From assembly GCA_905199755.1 (NCBI GenBank), contig CAJKHT010000104.1:1-8260 (forward strand): a stretch of 8,260 bases of DNA, written 5' to 3'. Origin of the DNA: an uncultured Eubacteriales bacterium (lineage in GTDB: Bacteria > Bacillota > Clostridia > UBA1381). A program made the position numbers and the translations under genes. The notes under the pieces were generated by a model. The model had not been told where the DNA came from, did not search any database, and saw only the letters and a list, made by a program, of their open reading frames with translations. Every line of letters starts with the position of its first letter. Position 1 is the stretch's first letter. Shown one piece after another: positions 1-5,335 of this stretch.

Positions 1-40
1 ACACATTGAATATTTTTTTTAATAAAAATGGTCCATATGT

Positions 41-70
41 TTGACAACTGCAGAAATTTTTTTCTATATT
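41..70 (+). promoter_or_regulatory. Possible distal promoter of the DtxR-family gene
   Basis: A perfect -35 hexamer TTGACA (41-46) is followed after 18 bp by TATATT (65-70), in very AT-rich DNA with T- and A-tracts upstream (12-27). It would start a transcript about 100 nt before the regulator gene. The nearer promoter at 85-113 has better spacing, so this one is secondary or may be a chance match. Nothing else is visible in positions 1-40. Confidence 0.35.
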
Positions 71-81
71 TTTAACAAAAT

Positions 82-99
82 AGTTTGACAATACTAACC
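82..99. promoter_or_regulatory. Putative DtxR-family operator (degenerate dyad) overlapping the -35 and spacer
   Basis: The 18-bp stretch AGTTTGACAATACTAACC matches 13 of 18 positions of the perfect dyad at 993-1010 (GGTTAG, six bases, CTAACC), with the right half CTAACC (94-99) identical. The arrangement and the GGTTAG/CTAACC core recall the known DtxR/IdeR operator consensus, which contains GGTTAG and CTAACC half-sites. A repressor bound here would cover the -35 element. That the protein encoded at 180 binds here is inference from proximity and family. Confidence 0.5.
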
Positions 100-113
100 A
101 TTTGTGTTATCAT
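85..113 (+). promoter_or_regulatory. Sigma-A promoter of the DtxR-family regulator gene
   Basis: TTGACA (85-90) and TATCAT (108-113) are separated by exactly 17 bp, a near-consensus housekeeping promoter. Transcription should start near 120, giving a leader of about 60 nt before the start codon at 180. The ribosome binding site is AAAGGA at 167-172, 7 nt before ATG. The -35 box and spacer overlap a degenerate dyad (82-99) resembling the operator-like repeat before the HMA gene, so autoregulation is plausible. Confidence 0.75.
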
Positions 114-179
114 TATATAAAATGTTATTCTTATACGCGGTATATCGGCGCAGAAACGGAACACTGAAAGGAAATTGAA

Positions 180-560
180 ATGAAAATACATGAATCAGCC
201 GAGAATTATCTCGAAACAATACTTATGCTGCATAAAACTCACGGCTGTGTAAGGAGCATAGATGTGGCAAATCATCTCGGGTTTACAAAACCGAGTGTCT
301 CGGTAGCAATGAAATCTTTTCGAGAGGATAATTATGTTACCGTTGACACGGACGGAAATATCACACTTACGGAAAAAGGGCTTGCCATTGCCGAAAAGAT
401 TTATGAGCGGCATCAGATTATTGCAAAGGCGCTTATCGCTTTGGGAGTTAATGAAGAAACGGCATACAGTGACAGCTGTAAAATAGAGCATGATATAAGC
501 AATGAAAGCTTTGAAAAAATTAAGGAGCATTTTCTCAAGCATGAGCATGAGCTTGGATAA
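180..560 (+). CDS. DtxR/MntR-family metal-dependent transcriptional repressor
   Basis: This 126-residue cytoplasmic DNA-binding protein most likely represses metal uptake or metal homeostasis genes when loaded with Fe2+, Mn2+ or a similar ion. The N-terminal winged helix spans about residues 5-65: a recognition region around the segment SIDVANHLGFTKPSV (26-40) and a wing ending LTEKG (63-67). The metal-binding and dimerisation helices follow (about 68-123). Aligned by eye to B. subtilis MntR and DtxR, the ligand positions are Asn9, Glu12, His78, Cys100, Glu103 and His104. Cys100 in the CKIEH stretch matches DtxR Cys102, where MntR has Glu99; Asn9 replaces Asp8 (MntR) or Met10 (DtxR). No SH3-like third domain exists, so the length is MntR-like but slightly short. 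It is monocistronic between its own promoter and a hairpin terminator, convergent with an HMA protein gene. Family assignment is secure; the metal is not. Confidence 0.9.
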   Translation: MKIHESAENYLETILMLHKTHGCVRSIDVANHLGFTKPSVSVAMKSFREDNYVTVDTDGNITLTEKGLAIAEKIYERHQIIAKALIALGVNEETAYSDSCKIEHDISNESFEKIKEHFLKHEHELG

Positions 561-566
561 ATAATG

Positions 567-601
567 ACGGGACTGTACAAATGTGCAGTCCCGTTATTTT
601 T
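567..601 (+). terminator. Rho-independent terminator between the convergent regulator and HMA genes
   Basis: The arms ACGGGACTG (567-575) and CAGTCCCGT (586-594) pair perfectly. Three more inner pairs (one G-U) leave a 4-nt loop, making a 12-bp stem, and TATTTTT follows. It sits 6 nt after the regulator's stop codon and ends just before the stop of the opposite-strand HMA gene. Read from the minus strand the following tract is only CATTATTTAT, so it would work less well in that direction. Confidence 0.88.
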
Positions 602-602
602 G

Positions 603-971
603 TCAATCGGCAAAATCCACTTTTTCAATACCGTAGCCTATGGCGGATATAATGCGTCTTAACTCGATTTCGGGCAGACGCTTTTTCATTTTTACATCAG
701 CCGTTCCGCTTTTTAAATCCACCCTTGCCCATACTCCGTCCGTGCGGTTCAATGCATTTTCAACGCGCGTTTTGCAGTTTTCGCAATGCATACCCGTAAT
801 TTTTATTTTTGCGCTGTACGGATAATGCGTTTCGTCCGTATCGCTTACTTCTATTTTATTTTCTTTGTCACCGCCCGCACCGCAGCAGCCGGAATTAAGC
901 TTTTTCATGTAGTTTTTGATGCCGAAAACTCCGATTATGACAAGAACGATGATAATAATTGCTGTTCCCAT
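603..971 (-). CDS. Membrane-anchored Cys-rich protein with C-terminal heavy-metal-associated (HMA) domain
   Basis: This 122-residue protein has three parts. A single N-terminal membrane helix (about residues 3-18, AIIIIVLVIIGVFGI) has positively charged Lys19, Lys23 and Lys24 behind it, suggesting a cytoplasmic C-terminus. A short Cys/Gly segment, GCCGAGG (28-34), recalls the small FeoB-associated Cys-rich membrane proteins. A linker rich in acidic residues then leads to an HMA ferredoxin-like domain (about 53-119) with the metal motif GMHCENC (60-66; Cys63 and Cys66) and a conserved GYG turn (112-114). HMA domains of this type bind Cu+, Zn2+ or related soft metals through the two cysteines. 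It may act as a membrane-tethered metallochaperone or buffer; the metal and partner are unknown. The ATG at 971 follows AGAAAGGGG at a suitable distance. A strong promoter and a perfect dyad lie upstream, pointing to control by the adjacent DtxR-family regulator. Confidence 0.82.
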   Translation of the reverse strand: MGTAIIIIVLVIIGVFGIKNYMKKLNSGCCGAGGDKENKIEVSDTDETHYPYSAKIKITGMHCENCKTRVENALNRTDGVWARVDLKSGTADVKMKKRLPEIELRRIISAIGYGIEKVDFAD

Positions 972-991
972 TTTGTATAACCCCTTTCTGT

Positions 992-1011
992 CGGTTAGAA
1001 TAAACTAACCG
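992..1011. promoter_or_regulatory. Putative metal-repressor operator: perfect 7-bp inverted repeat
   Basis: CGGTTAG (992-998), a 6-bp spacer AATAAA, and CTAACCG (1005-1011) form a perfect dyad. It lies immediately downstream of the expected transcription start (about 1014) of the HMA gene and upstream of its ribosome binding site, a classical place for a repressor to block transcription. A degenerate version overlaps the promoter of the DtxR-family gene. The GGTTAG/CTAACC half-sites are of the kind known for DtxR-type operators. Six-base spacing also permits a small RNA hairpin, but it is not followed by a T-tract, so a terminator is unlikely. Confidence 0.65.
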
Positions 1012-1020
1012 CTTTTCTGT

Positions 1021-1049
1021 ATTATAGCACCATATCGGAGATTTGTCAA
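1021..1049 (-). promoter_or_regulatory. Consensus sigma-A promoter of the HMA protein gene
   Basis: Reading the minus strand, TTGACA (1049-1044) and TATAAT (1026-1021) are both perfect hexamers separated by exactly 17 bp. This predicts strong transcription starting near 1014, with a leader of about 43 nt. A promoter this good usually needs a repressor, which fits the dyad directly downstream. Confidence 0.88.
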
Positions 1050-1086
1050 TCAGTTTATCGGAATTATCCAAAATGAGCATAAGCAC

Positions 1087-1120
1087 AAAAAAAGAAGCGG
1101 TTACGAAAACCGCTTCTTTT
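1087..1120 (-). terminator. Rho-independent terminator of the S-layer protein gene
   Basis: A 13-bp stem (1090-1102 paired with 1108-1120, including AAGAAGCGG against CCGCTTCTT) has a 5-nt loop. On the minus strand it runs into seven T residues (complement of 1087-1093). It lies 33 nt past the stop codon of the S-layer gene. On the plus strand the stem also ends in TTTT, so some bidirectional activity is possible. Confidence 0.88.
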
Positions 1121-1152
1121 GTTATTTGCATTTAAGCTGTCAGTTAAACTGA

Positions 1153-4100
1153 TTACTTAGATGTTGAAGGATTGATTACGTATACTTCTGTAGCATCTCC
1201 GTCAACTAACTTAACGAGAGCAACTGAAGTCTTACCGTATGCAGCACCTTCATCCTTTGTTACAAGGTCACTGTTCCAATCGAACAATGTCTTGTCACTC
1301 TGTGTATATGTCTTGCTGTCATAAACACCATCGATGAATGCAGTCTTTGTAGCATTCTGAGTAAGGATTGAAGAAATTACTCCGTCAGTTACTCTGAGCT
1401 GCTTACCTGAACGCTGCTTGTAGCTGTATACCAATACCTTAGCGTCAGCTTCGATATCAATATCCTGAATCTTATCTACATTTGAAATGTAATCAACCTT
1501 AGCACCGCCTGTTGTTGTAACTGCATCAAACTTTGTAGCAAGTGTAATGCTTGAAGATGTCTTATCGTAAACAAGACCGAATGCCCATTCTGCATCGTGG
1601 CTGTCTGTTGATACCTTATCGGCAGCATCATTAGCATCGCCCTTACCTAAGTATGCATTCAAGTTGTTGATGTTAAGAACCTTAGAAAGGTCATCGTTCT
1701 TAATACCATCTCTTACAGCTGTAATGAATGAAGCATAGTTTGTAAGGTCAGTTGTGAACAACGGATGTATTTCTGTTACATAACCTGAAGAATTCTTCTT
1801 GATCATAACAGGTGAACCCTCAACTAAGCCTGTAGGTAATACACCATCATCGTCAAGGATGAATTCCTTAGCGCCTTCGCCTGCACCGTAAACTGAGATT
1901 GCAGTCTTATCTGTATCATCATCAGTTGTTGTGTAGCTCTTTGAGAATACATAGAAGCCTGTCTTGTATGAGATTGTGCTGTTACCTGTAGCAACAATTA
2001 CCAGCTGGTATGTACCGTCCGGACGCTTGTTGTAACCGTAAACTGTGTACTCACTGTCGTCTTCAAGTGTGCTCTTGTCGAGCTTAGCTACTGTATCATC
2101 AGAATATTCTGAGAAGTCGAGCAATGTTGTTACTGAATCGTTCAGTCTGATTGAACCGATCTTGTCTGACTTTTCTTTATATGTGTCAGTTACTGCCTTG
2201 CCTTCGTAGTAATCCTTGATTGTCAAAGTATTGCTTGAGCTTGAAATGCTGTAGCTGTATACACGATTCGAATAAGCTTTCTTAGCACCCTTTGATGTTA
2301 CTGAGCTGCCTGAACCTACAACGCTGTCATAAACGAGTGCTGCATATTTAGCATAGTTTTCATCTTTGATTGTGTATGACTTCTTTTCGCCGTCCATACC
2401 AATGATTGTAGCATAGTGCTGATCGCCGTTTGCTTCGTAAACGTTGTCAACAACACCGAGGTTCTTTGAAGCAGCTAACTCTTCAACCTTAGCAATCTTG
2501 CCGAAAGCATCGAGATATACTGTGTACTCTGAACCTGTTTCAATCTTGTCAACACCTGTATAAGCAAGCTTATAATCTGTGTTGTTGATTGTGTATTCTG
2601 ACTTAAGATCGTCGTTTGAGTCTACATTAACTCTTGTAACCTTACCTTCAACAGTATCTCTTGATACGATTGCAGTGTAAGAAGATGAGTCACTGAAGCC
2701 TAATTTTACGTCATAAGCGATTGAAAGTACATCGCCTTCCTTAAGTTCGGTAGCCTTAAGAGCTGTACCGTCTTTAAGTGCGAATGAATAGTACTTGTCT
2801 TCGTCTGTTGTATCAACATCAAGTGTGCTGTCAACGCCGGTATCGAAGTCTGAGAAAGTAATTGTGCTTTCTTCGTCATCGCCTGTTACAACGTCAACTA
2901 CTGCAGTCTTGTAGTATGATACCATGATGTAATCATAGTTGCCATCTGCTGAAGATGTACCTGCTGCAGGGCTGTCGATTAATGTAACGGTACCTGTTGC
3001 ATTTCCCTTAATGTAGTCTTTAACGAGAGTAGCAAGAGTTGTTTTACCTGAAATCGGCTGCTGAACGCCGTTTACATAGAAACCACCGTCAGTACCCTTA
3101 TTAATCTTATCAACATCAAGCTTGTAAGAGGTTGTCTTTGTATCGCTTCCGCTTACATACGAATAGATGTTACCTCTGCTGCTTGTGAAATCATTGTTCT
3201 TATCGTCAGCAAAGTCCTCAGCTGCAAATTCTTCTGTTTTGTTTGAACCTGCGGGAGTAATGCTTAAGATTGTGATTTCATCATCATCGTTTAACTGAAG
3301 AAGCATCTCGGCATATGTAAAGAGATACTGGTCAGCGCCCGATTCACCAATCTTAGCAGCTGTGTTCTCTACAAAGTTATAGGAATTAGTTACCTGATAA
3401 CCATCGTAGTTGTTTGACTTCTCGATTGAAATCTTAACTTCATCTGTCTTAACGCTGTCGCTTGACTGATGTGTTTCCTTTACACGGCCGTTTACAACAT
3501 ATGCATCATGAGCATAGTTCAAGAGACACTGCCATGAATTCTTTGTTGATGTGCTTGTTGTGTTCTTTTCAACGAGCTTCGGTGTCTGTGTACCGTTCCA
3601 CTGTGTTTCATATCCGTCGATTACGCAGATAGGAGCCTTAACAGCGTTGTCAATCATCTGAGCAACCTGAGCTCTTGTTACCTGAGTATCGTTTGAAACT
3701 CCTGTGATACCCTTTGTGATATCAAGGTTGTAGCCGTATGTTAAATAACCGTTCGGCCATCCGCCGTTGTTTTCAGCGTATGTTGTGTAGCCCAATGCAG
3801 CTACGAGCATTTTGATTGCCTGTGCGTATGTAACGTTGTCATCGGGACCGAACTCTGTAGCGCTGTATCCGTTGATGAACTGTGTACCTGAAGATGTACC
3901 TACTGTTACATAACCTGATGCCCAGTGTGTTCCGGGAACATCGTTGAACTGTGTGTTCTTGCCCTTTGCAGCGTCAGCAGCGTTAAGTGTTGAGCTACCG
4001 AGTGCAGTAACAATCATCTTTGTGATTTCTGCTCTTGTAACGTTCTTATCCGGAGCAAAAGTTCCGTCTTCATAACCGTTGATTACGCCCAATGCCGACA

Positions 4101-4233
4101 GCTCCTGAACAGCCTGTGCATATGTAGCTGTTGAAGCAACATCGGGGTAATTTGCAGCAGAAGCAATAAGTGAACCTGCAGATACAGCAAGAGCAGCAAC
4201 TGTTGAAATTACTTTTTTGAGATTCTTATTCAT
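1153..4233 (-). CDS. S-layer-type surface protein with N-terminal SLH domains
   Basis: This 1026-residue secreted protein probably coats the cell wall. A Sec signal peptide (MNKNLKKVISTVAALAVSAG, cleavage likely after Ala26/27) precedes three SLH repeats at about 29-79, 96-150 and 155-198, the domains that hold proteins to secondary cell-wall polymers. SLH1 has the canonical GYEDGTFAPDKNVTRAEI; the TRAE position is TYAQ (135-138) in SLH2 and TRAQ (186-189) in SLH3, so binding may rest mainly on SLH1. The remaining ~820 residues are rich in Thr, Ser, Asp, Val and Tyr with beta-type segments such as YTVYLDAFGKIAKVE (about 565-580), a pattern seen in clostridial S-layer proteins; no enzyme motif is visible. 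Only two cysteines were found (203 and 236). It ends in NPSTSK with no LPXTG sorting signal. The start follows AGGGAGG by 10 nt. Codons favour GCT/GCA, ACA/ACT, AAG and AGA, unlike neighbouring genes. Two promoters and a strong terminator frame it as a single-gene unit. Confidence 0.92.
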   Translation of the reverse strand: MNKNLKKVISTVAALAVSAGSLIASAANYPDVASTATYAQAVQELSALGVINGYEDGTFAPDKNVTRAEITKMIVTALGSSTLNAADAAKGKNTQFNDVPGTHWASGYVTVGTSSGTQFINGYSATEFGPDDNVTYAQAIKMLVAALGYTTYAENNGGWPNGYLTYGYNLDITKGITGVSNDTQVTRAQVAQMIDNAVKAPICVIDGYETQWNGTQTPKLVEKNTTSTSTKNSWQCLLNYAHDAYVVNGRVKETHQSSDSVKTDEVKISIEKSNNYDGYQVTNSYNFVENTAAKIGESGADQYLFTYAEMLLQLNDDDEITILSITPAGSNKTEEFAAEDFADDKNNDFTSSRGNIYSYVSGSDTKTTSYKLDVDKINKGTDGGFYVNGVQQPISGKTTLATLVKDYIKGNATGTVTLIDSPAAGTSSADGNYDYIMVSYYKTAVVDVVTGDDEESTITFSDFDTGVDSTLDVDTTDEDKYYSFALKDGTALKATELKEGDVLSIAYDVKLGFSDSSSYTAIVSRDTVEGKVTRVNVDSNDDLKSEYTINNTDYKLAYTGVDKIETGSEYTVYLDAFGKIAKVEELAASKNLGVVDNVYEANGDQHYATIIGMDGEKKSYTIKDENYAKYAALVYDSVVGSGSSVTSKGAKKAYSNRVYSYSISSSSNTLTIKDYYEGKAVTDTYKEKSDKIGSIRLNDSVTTLLDFSEYSDDTVAKLDKSTLEDDSEYTVYGYNKRPDGTYQLVIVATGNSTISYKTGFYVFSKSYTTTDDDTDKTAISVYGAGEGAKEFILDDDGVLPTGLVEGSPVMIKKNSSGYVTEIHPLFTTDLTNYASFITAVRDGIKNDDLSKVLNINNLNAYLGKGDANDAADKVSTDSHDAEWAFGLVYDKTSSSITLATKFDAVTTTGGAKVDYISNVDKIQDIDIEADAKVLVYSYKQRSGKQLRVTDGVISSILTQNATKTAFIDGVYDSKTYTQSDKTLFDWNSDLVTKDEGAAYGKTSVALVKLVDGDATEVYVINPSTSK

Positions 4234-4242
4234 ACTCTCAAA

Positions 4243-4250
4243 TCCTCCCT
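4243..4250 (-). promoter_or_regulatory. Strong ribosome binding site of the S-layer gene
   Basis: The minus strand reads AGGGAGGA, almost fully complementary to the 16S 3' end, 9-10 nt before the ATG at 4233. The signal peptide begins directly at this ATG, so the start is well fixed. Confidence 0.85.
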
Positions 4251-4266
4251 TTAATTTTCTTGTGTG

Positions 4267-4346
4267 AAGGGTACTTCATAAGGTTTAACGGGACACCCTT
4301 CCAAAGTCCTGTCAAACTCAAACAATCCGAGACATAATATCTCAGA
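4267..4346 (-). other. Structured 5' leader of the S-layer mRNA
   Basis: Two stem-loops can form in the leader common to both promoters. One pairs 4326-4332 with 4340-4346 (seven pairs including one G-U, TCTGAGA against TCTCGGA). The other pairs AAGGGT with ACCCTT (4295-4300 against 4267-4272) around a 22-nt loop and sits just upstream of the ribosome binding site. No known riboswitch is recognised. For a highly expressed S-layer transcript the likeliest role is mRNA stability or translation control; this is inference. Confidence 0.4.
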
Positions 4347-4356
4347 ATACGCATTG

Positions 4357-4385
4357 ATTATAACACGCAGTTTTGTATAAGTCAA
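4357..4385 (-). promoter_or_regulatory. Proximal promoter (P2) of the S-layer gene
   Basis: On the minus strand TTGACT (4385-4380) and TATAAT (4362-4357) are 17 bp apart, with TG one base before the -10 (TGTTATAAT), an extended -10 element. The expected start near 4350 gives a leader of about 117 nt. Confidence 0.75.
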
Positions 4386-4394
4386 TGCAGTCTC

Positions 4395-4460
4395 ACAGTT
4401 GTAAAGAAACTGTAAGGCGGCTGTCACAGCTTCGGGGAATATTTCCGAATACCTACAGCC
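4395..4460 (-). repeat. Inverted repeats between the two S-layer promoters
   Basis: Two dyads lie just upstream of the P2 -35 box. ACAGTT (4395-4400) pairs with AACTGT (4408-4413). A larger nested structure has GGCTGT (4419-4424) pairing with ACAGCC (4455-4460) outside and TTCGGGGA/TTTCCGAA (4431-4438 and 4442-4449) inside, with a 3-nt loop. In DNA they could be protein sites controlling P2; in the P1 transcript they would form a hairpin. No T-tract follows, so they do not look like a terminator. Confidence 0.5.
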
Positions 4461-4521
4461 CAATATTTCGATAACAGTTTTTCATAACGCTTCTACCCTA
4501 TTACTCAAACTGCTACTCAAT

Positions 4522-4570
4522 ATTCTACTATCCCGTGCTCCATATGTCAACACCTTTTTTCTTCCAATTT
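4522..4570 (-). promoter_or_regulatory. Distal promoter (P1) of the S-layer gene with A-rich upstream element
   Basis: On the minus strand TTGACA (4550-4545) and TAGAAT (4527-4522) are separated by 17 bp. Immediately upstream is an A-rich tract (complement of 4554-4570, including AAATTGGAAGAAAAAAGG) like an UP element that contacts the polymerase alpha subunit. The start near 4515 would give a leader of about 280 nt. The rest of the gap up to 4731 is AT-rich and shows only a weak extra -10 match (TATAAT at 4591-4586, no good -35). Confidence 0.75.
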
Positions 4571-4731
4571 CGCATTTTTATAAATATTATACAAAAACGG
4601 AATTTCAAAAGAAACAATTTTATGGTTTTTTCATATGTAAAGCCCGGTTTAGTCGTTCTACACTTCTTTAGACGGCGTTCATACAAAAAAGTTCCCGTTT
4701 TTTTTAAATTTTTTTCACATGTGTGTTAAAA

Positions 4732-5169
4732 TCATTCTTTTTTCCACACAAGCGTATATTTCACCTGACCGCTTTCCTCCTGATACAGCGCGCCGTTTAT
4801 GAGAAATCCCTCGCTCGATGCGAATTTGAGCATTTTTCTGCTCTTTGCGTAAATATTTAGGTGCAGCTCCCCGTAACACGTTTTGACATAGCGCAGAAGC
4901 TTTCTGCCTATCCCCTGCCCCCGGCTGTCGGGATCCACAAACAGACCGTTTATATAGTTATTGTCCGTAACGCATACAAATGCCGTGACAGCCTCGTCTT
5001 TTACATAAATATAGTTTGAGCAGTCCGTAAGATATTTTGCTTTTACGTCATCATAATTTTTCTGCCAGAAATCAGATTCCAGAAACGGGTTTGACGCAGC
5101 TGTGCAGCGAAGCCACAAATCAAGTATTTCATAGCCCCTGCTCTCGTCCGCTTTTTCGATTTTTTCCAT
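4732..5169 (-). CDS. GNAT-family N-acetyltransferase, YiaC-like
   Basis: This 145-residue cytoplasmic protein has the GNAT fold, which transfers acetyl from acetyl-CoA to an amine. The acetyl-CoA pyrophosphate loop is RGQGIG (residues 83-88), preceded by the beta4 strand NGLFVDPDS (74-82). The N-terminal half (ILDLWLRCTAASNPFL, 15-30) resembles E. coli YiaC, reported as a protein lysine acetyltransferase, so a protein or small amine substrate is possible. Where YiaC has FYQAQGF, this protein has FASSEGF (116-122), so the usual catalytic Tyr is Ala117. The start is the ATG at 5169, 9 nt after AAGGA; the in-frame TTG at 5178 directly abuts AAGGA and cannot use it. It is transcribed alone, divergently from the glycosyltransferase operon; no convincing terminator was found downstream. 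Family is clear, substrate is not. Confidence 0.87.
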   Translation of the reverse strand: MEKIEKADESRGYEILDLWLRCTAASNPFLESDFWQKNYDDVKAKYLTDCSNYIYVKDEAVTAFVCVTDNNYINGLFVDPDSRGQGIGRKLLRYVKTCYGELHLNIYAKSRKMLKFASSEGFLINGALYQEESGQVKYTLVWKKE

Positions 5170-5199
5170 ATCAATCAATCCTTAATGCAATTTGTAATA

Positions 5200-5228
5200 A
5201 GTATAACATATCGCGGCGCTTAAAGCAA
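5200..5228 (-). promoter_or_regulatory. Promoter of the acetyltransferase gene (extended -10)
   Basis: On the minus strand TATACT (5205-5200) is preceded by TGT, an extended -10, and TTGCTT (5228-5223) lies 17 bp upstream as a weak -35. The start would be near 5193, about 24 nt before the ATG. Confidence 0.6.
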
Positions 5229-5255
5229 TATTTTGAGAAAAAAATTAATAATCTA

Positions 5256-5284
5256 TTGTTTATCGGATAAAAATGGTATATAAT
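5256..5284 (+). promoter_or_regulatory. Promoter of the glycosyltransferase-flavoprotein-amidohydrolase operon
   Basis: TTGTTT (5256-5261) and a perfect TATAAT (5279-5284) are 17 bp apart, divergent from the acetyltransferase promoter. The expected start is about 5291, leaving a 45-nt leader. A 10-bp perfect palindrome (5289-5298) sits on the start site. Confidence 0.7.
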
Positions 5285-5288
5285 ATAA

Positions 5289-5320
5289 GGTAATTACCAA
5301 AATTATGCCGCATCGGCGGC
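5289..5320 (+). promoter_or_regulatory. Palindrome at the transcription start and hairpin before the ribosome binding site
   Basis: GGTAATTACC (5289-5298) is a perfect palindrome covering the expected start site. GCCGC-ATCG-GCGGC (5307-5320) is a short GC-rich hairpin that ends immediately before the purine-rich GGAACGGAG (5321-5329) that serves as ribosome binding site. The first may be an operator and the second may affect translation; both are short enough to be chance. Confidence 0.35.
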
Positions 5321-5335
5321 GGAACGGAGACTTTT

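Noticed and set aside
895..1131. 78-codon minus-strand frame over the HMA promoter
   Set aside because: It would run through the S-layer terminator, the consensus promoter and the operator dyad, and overlaps the HMA gene out of frame.
4267..4346. Known riboswitch or T-box in the S-layer leader
   Set aside because: None of the conserved boxes of a T-box, SAM, cobalamin or other familiar class is recognised; only simple stems are visible.
4251..4463. Minus-strand 70-codon frame in the S-layer leader as a possible leader peptide
   Set aside because: It contains promoter P2 and both leader hairpins, and shows no ribosome binding site or regulatory codon run of an attenuator.
4681..4708. A-tract/T-tract pair around GTTCCCG as a terminator for the acetyltransferase gene
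   Set aside because: The stem would be only A-U pairs without a GC-rich core; an effective terminator is not supported.
4535..4729. Open frame of 64 codons on the plus strand upstream of the acetyltransferase end
   Set aside because: It lies in AT-rich DNA opposite the S-layer promoter region, has no ribosome binding site, and encodes a Phe/Lys-rich product (many ttt and aaa runs) with no recognisable domain.
5170..5178. TTG at 5178 as the acetyltransferase start
   Set aside because: It directly abuts the AAGGA ribosome binding site with no spacing, whereas the in-frame ATG at 5169 has 9 nt.
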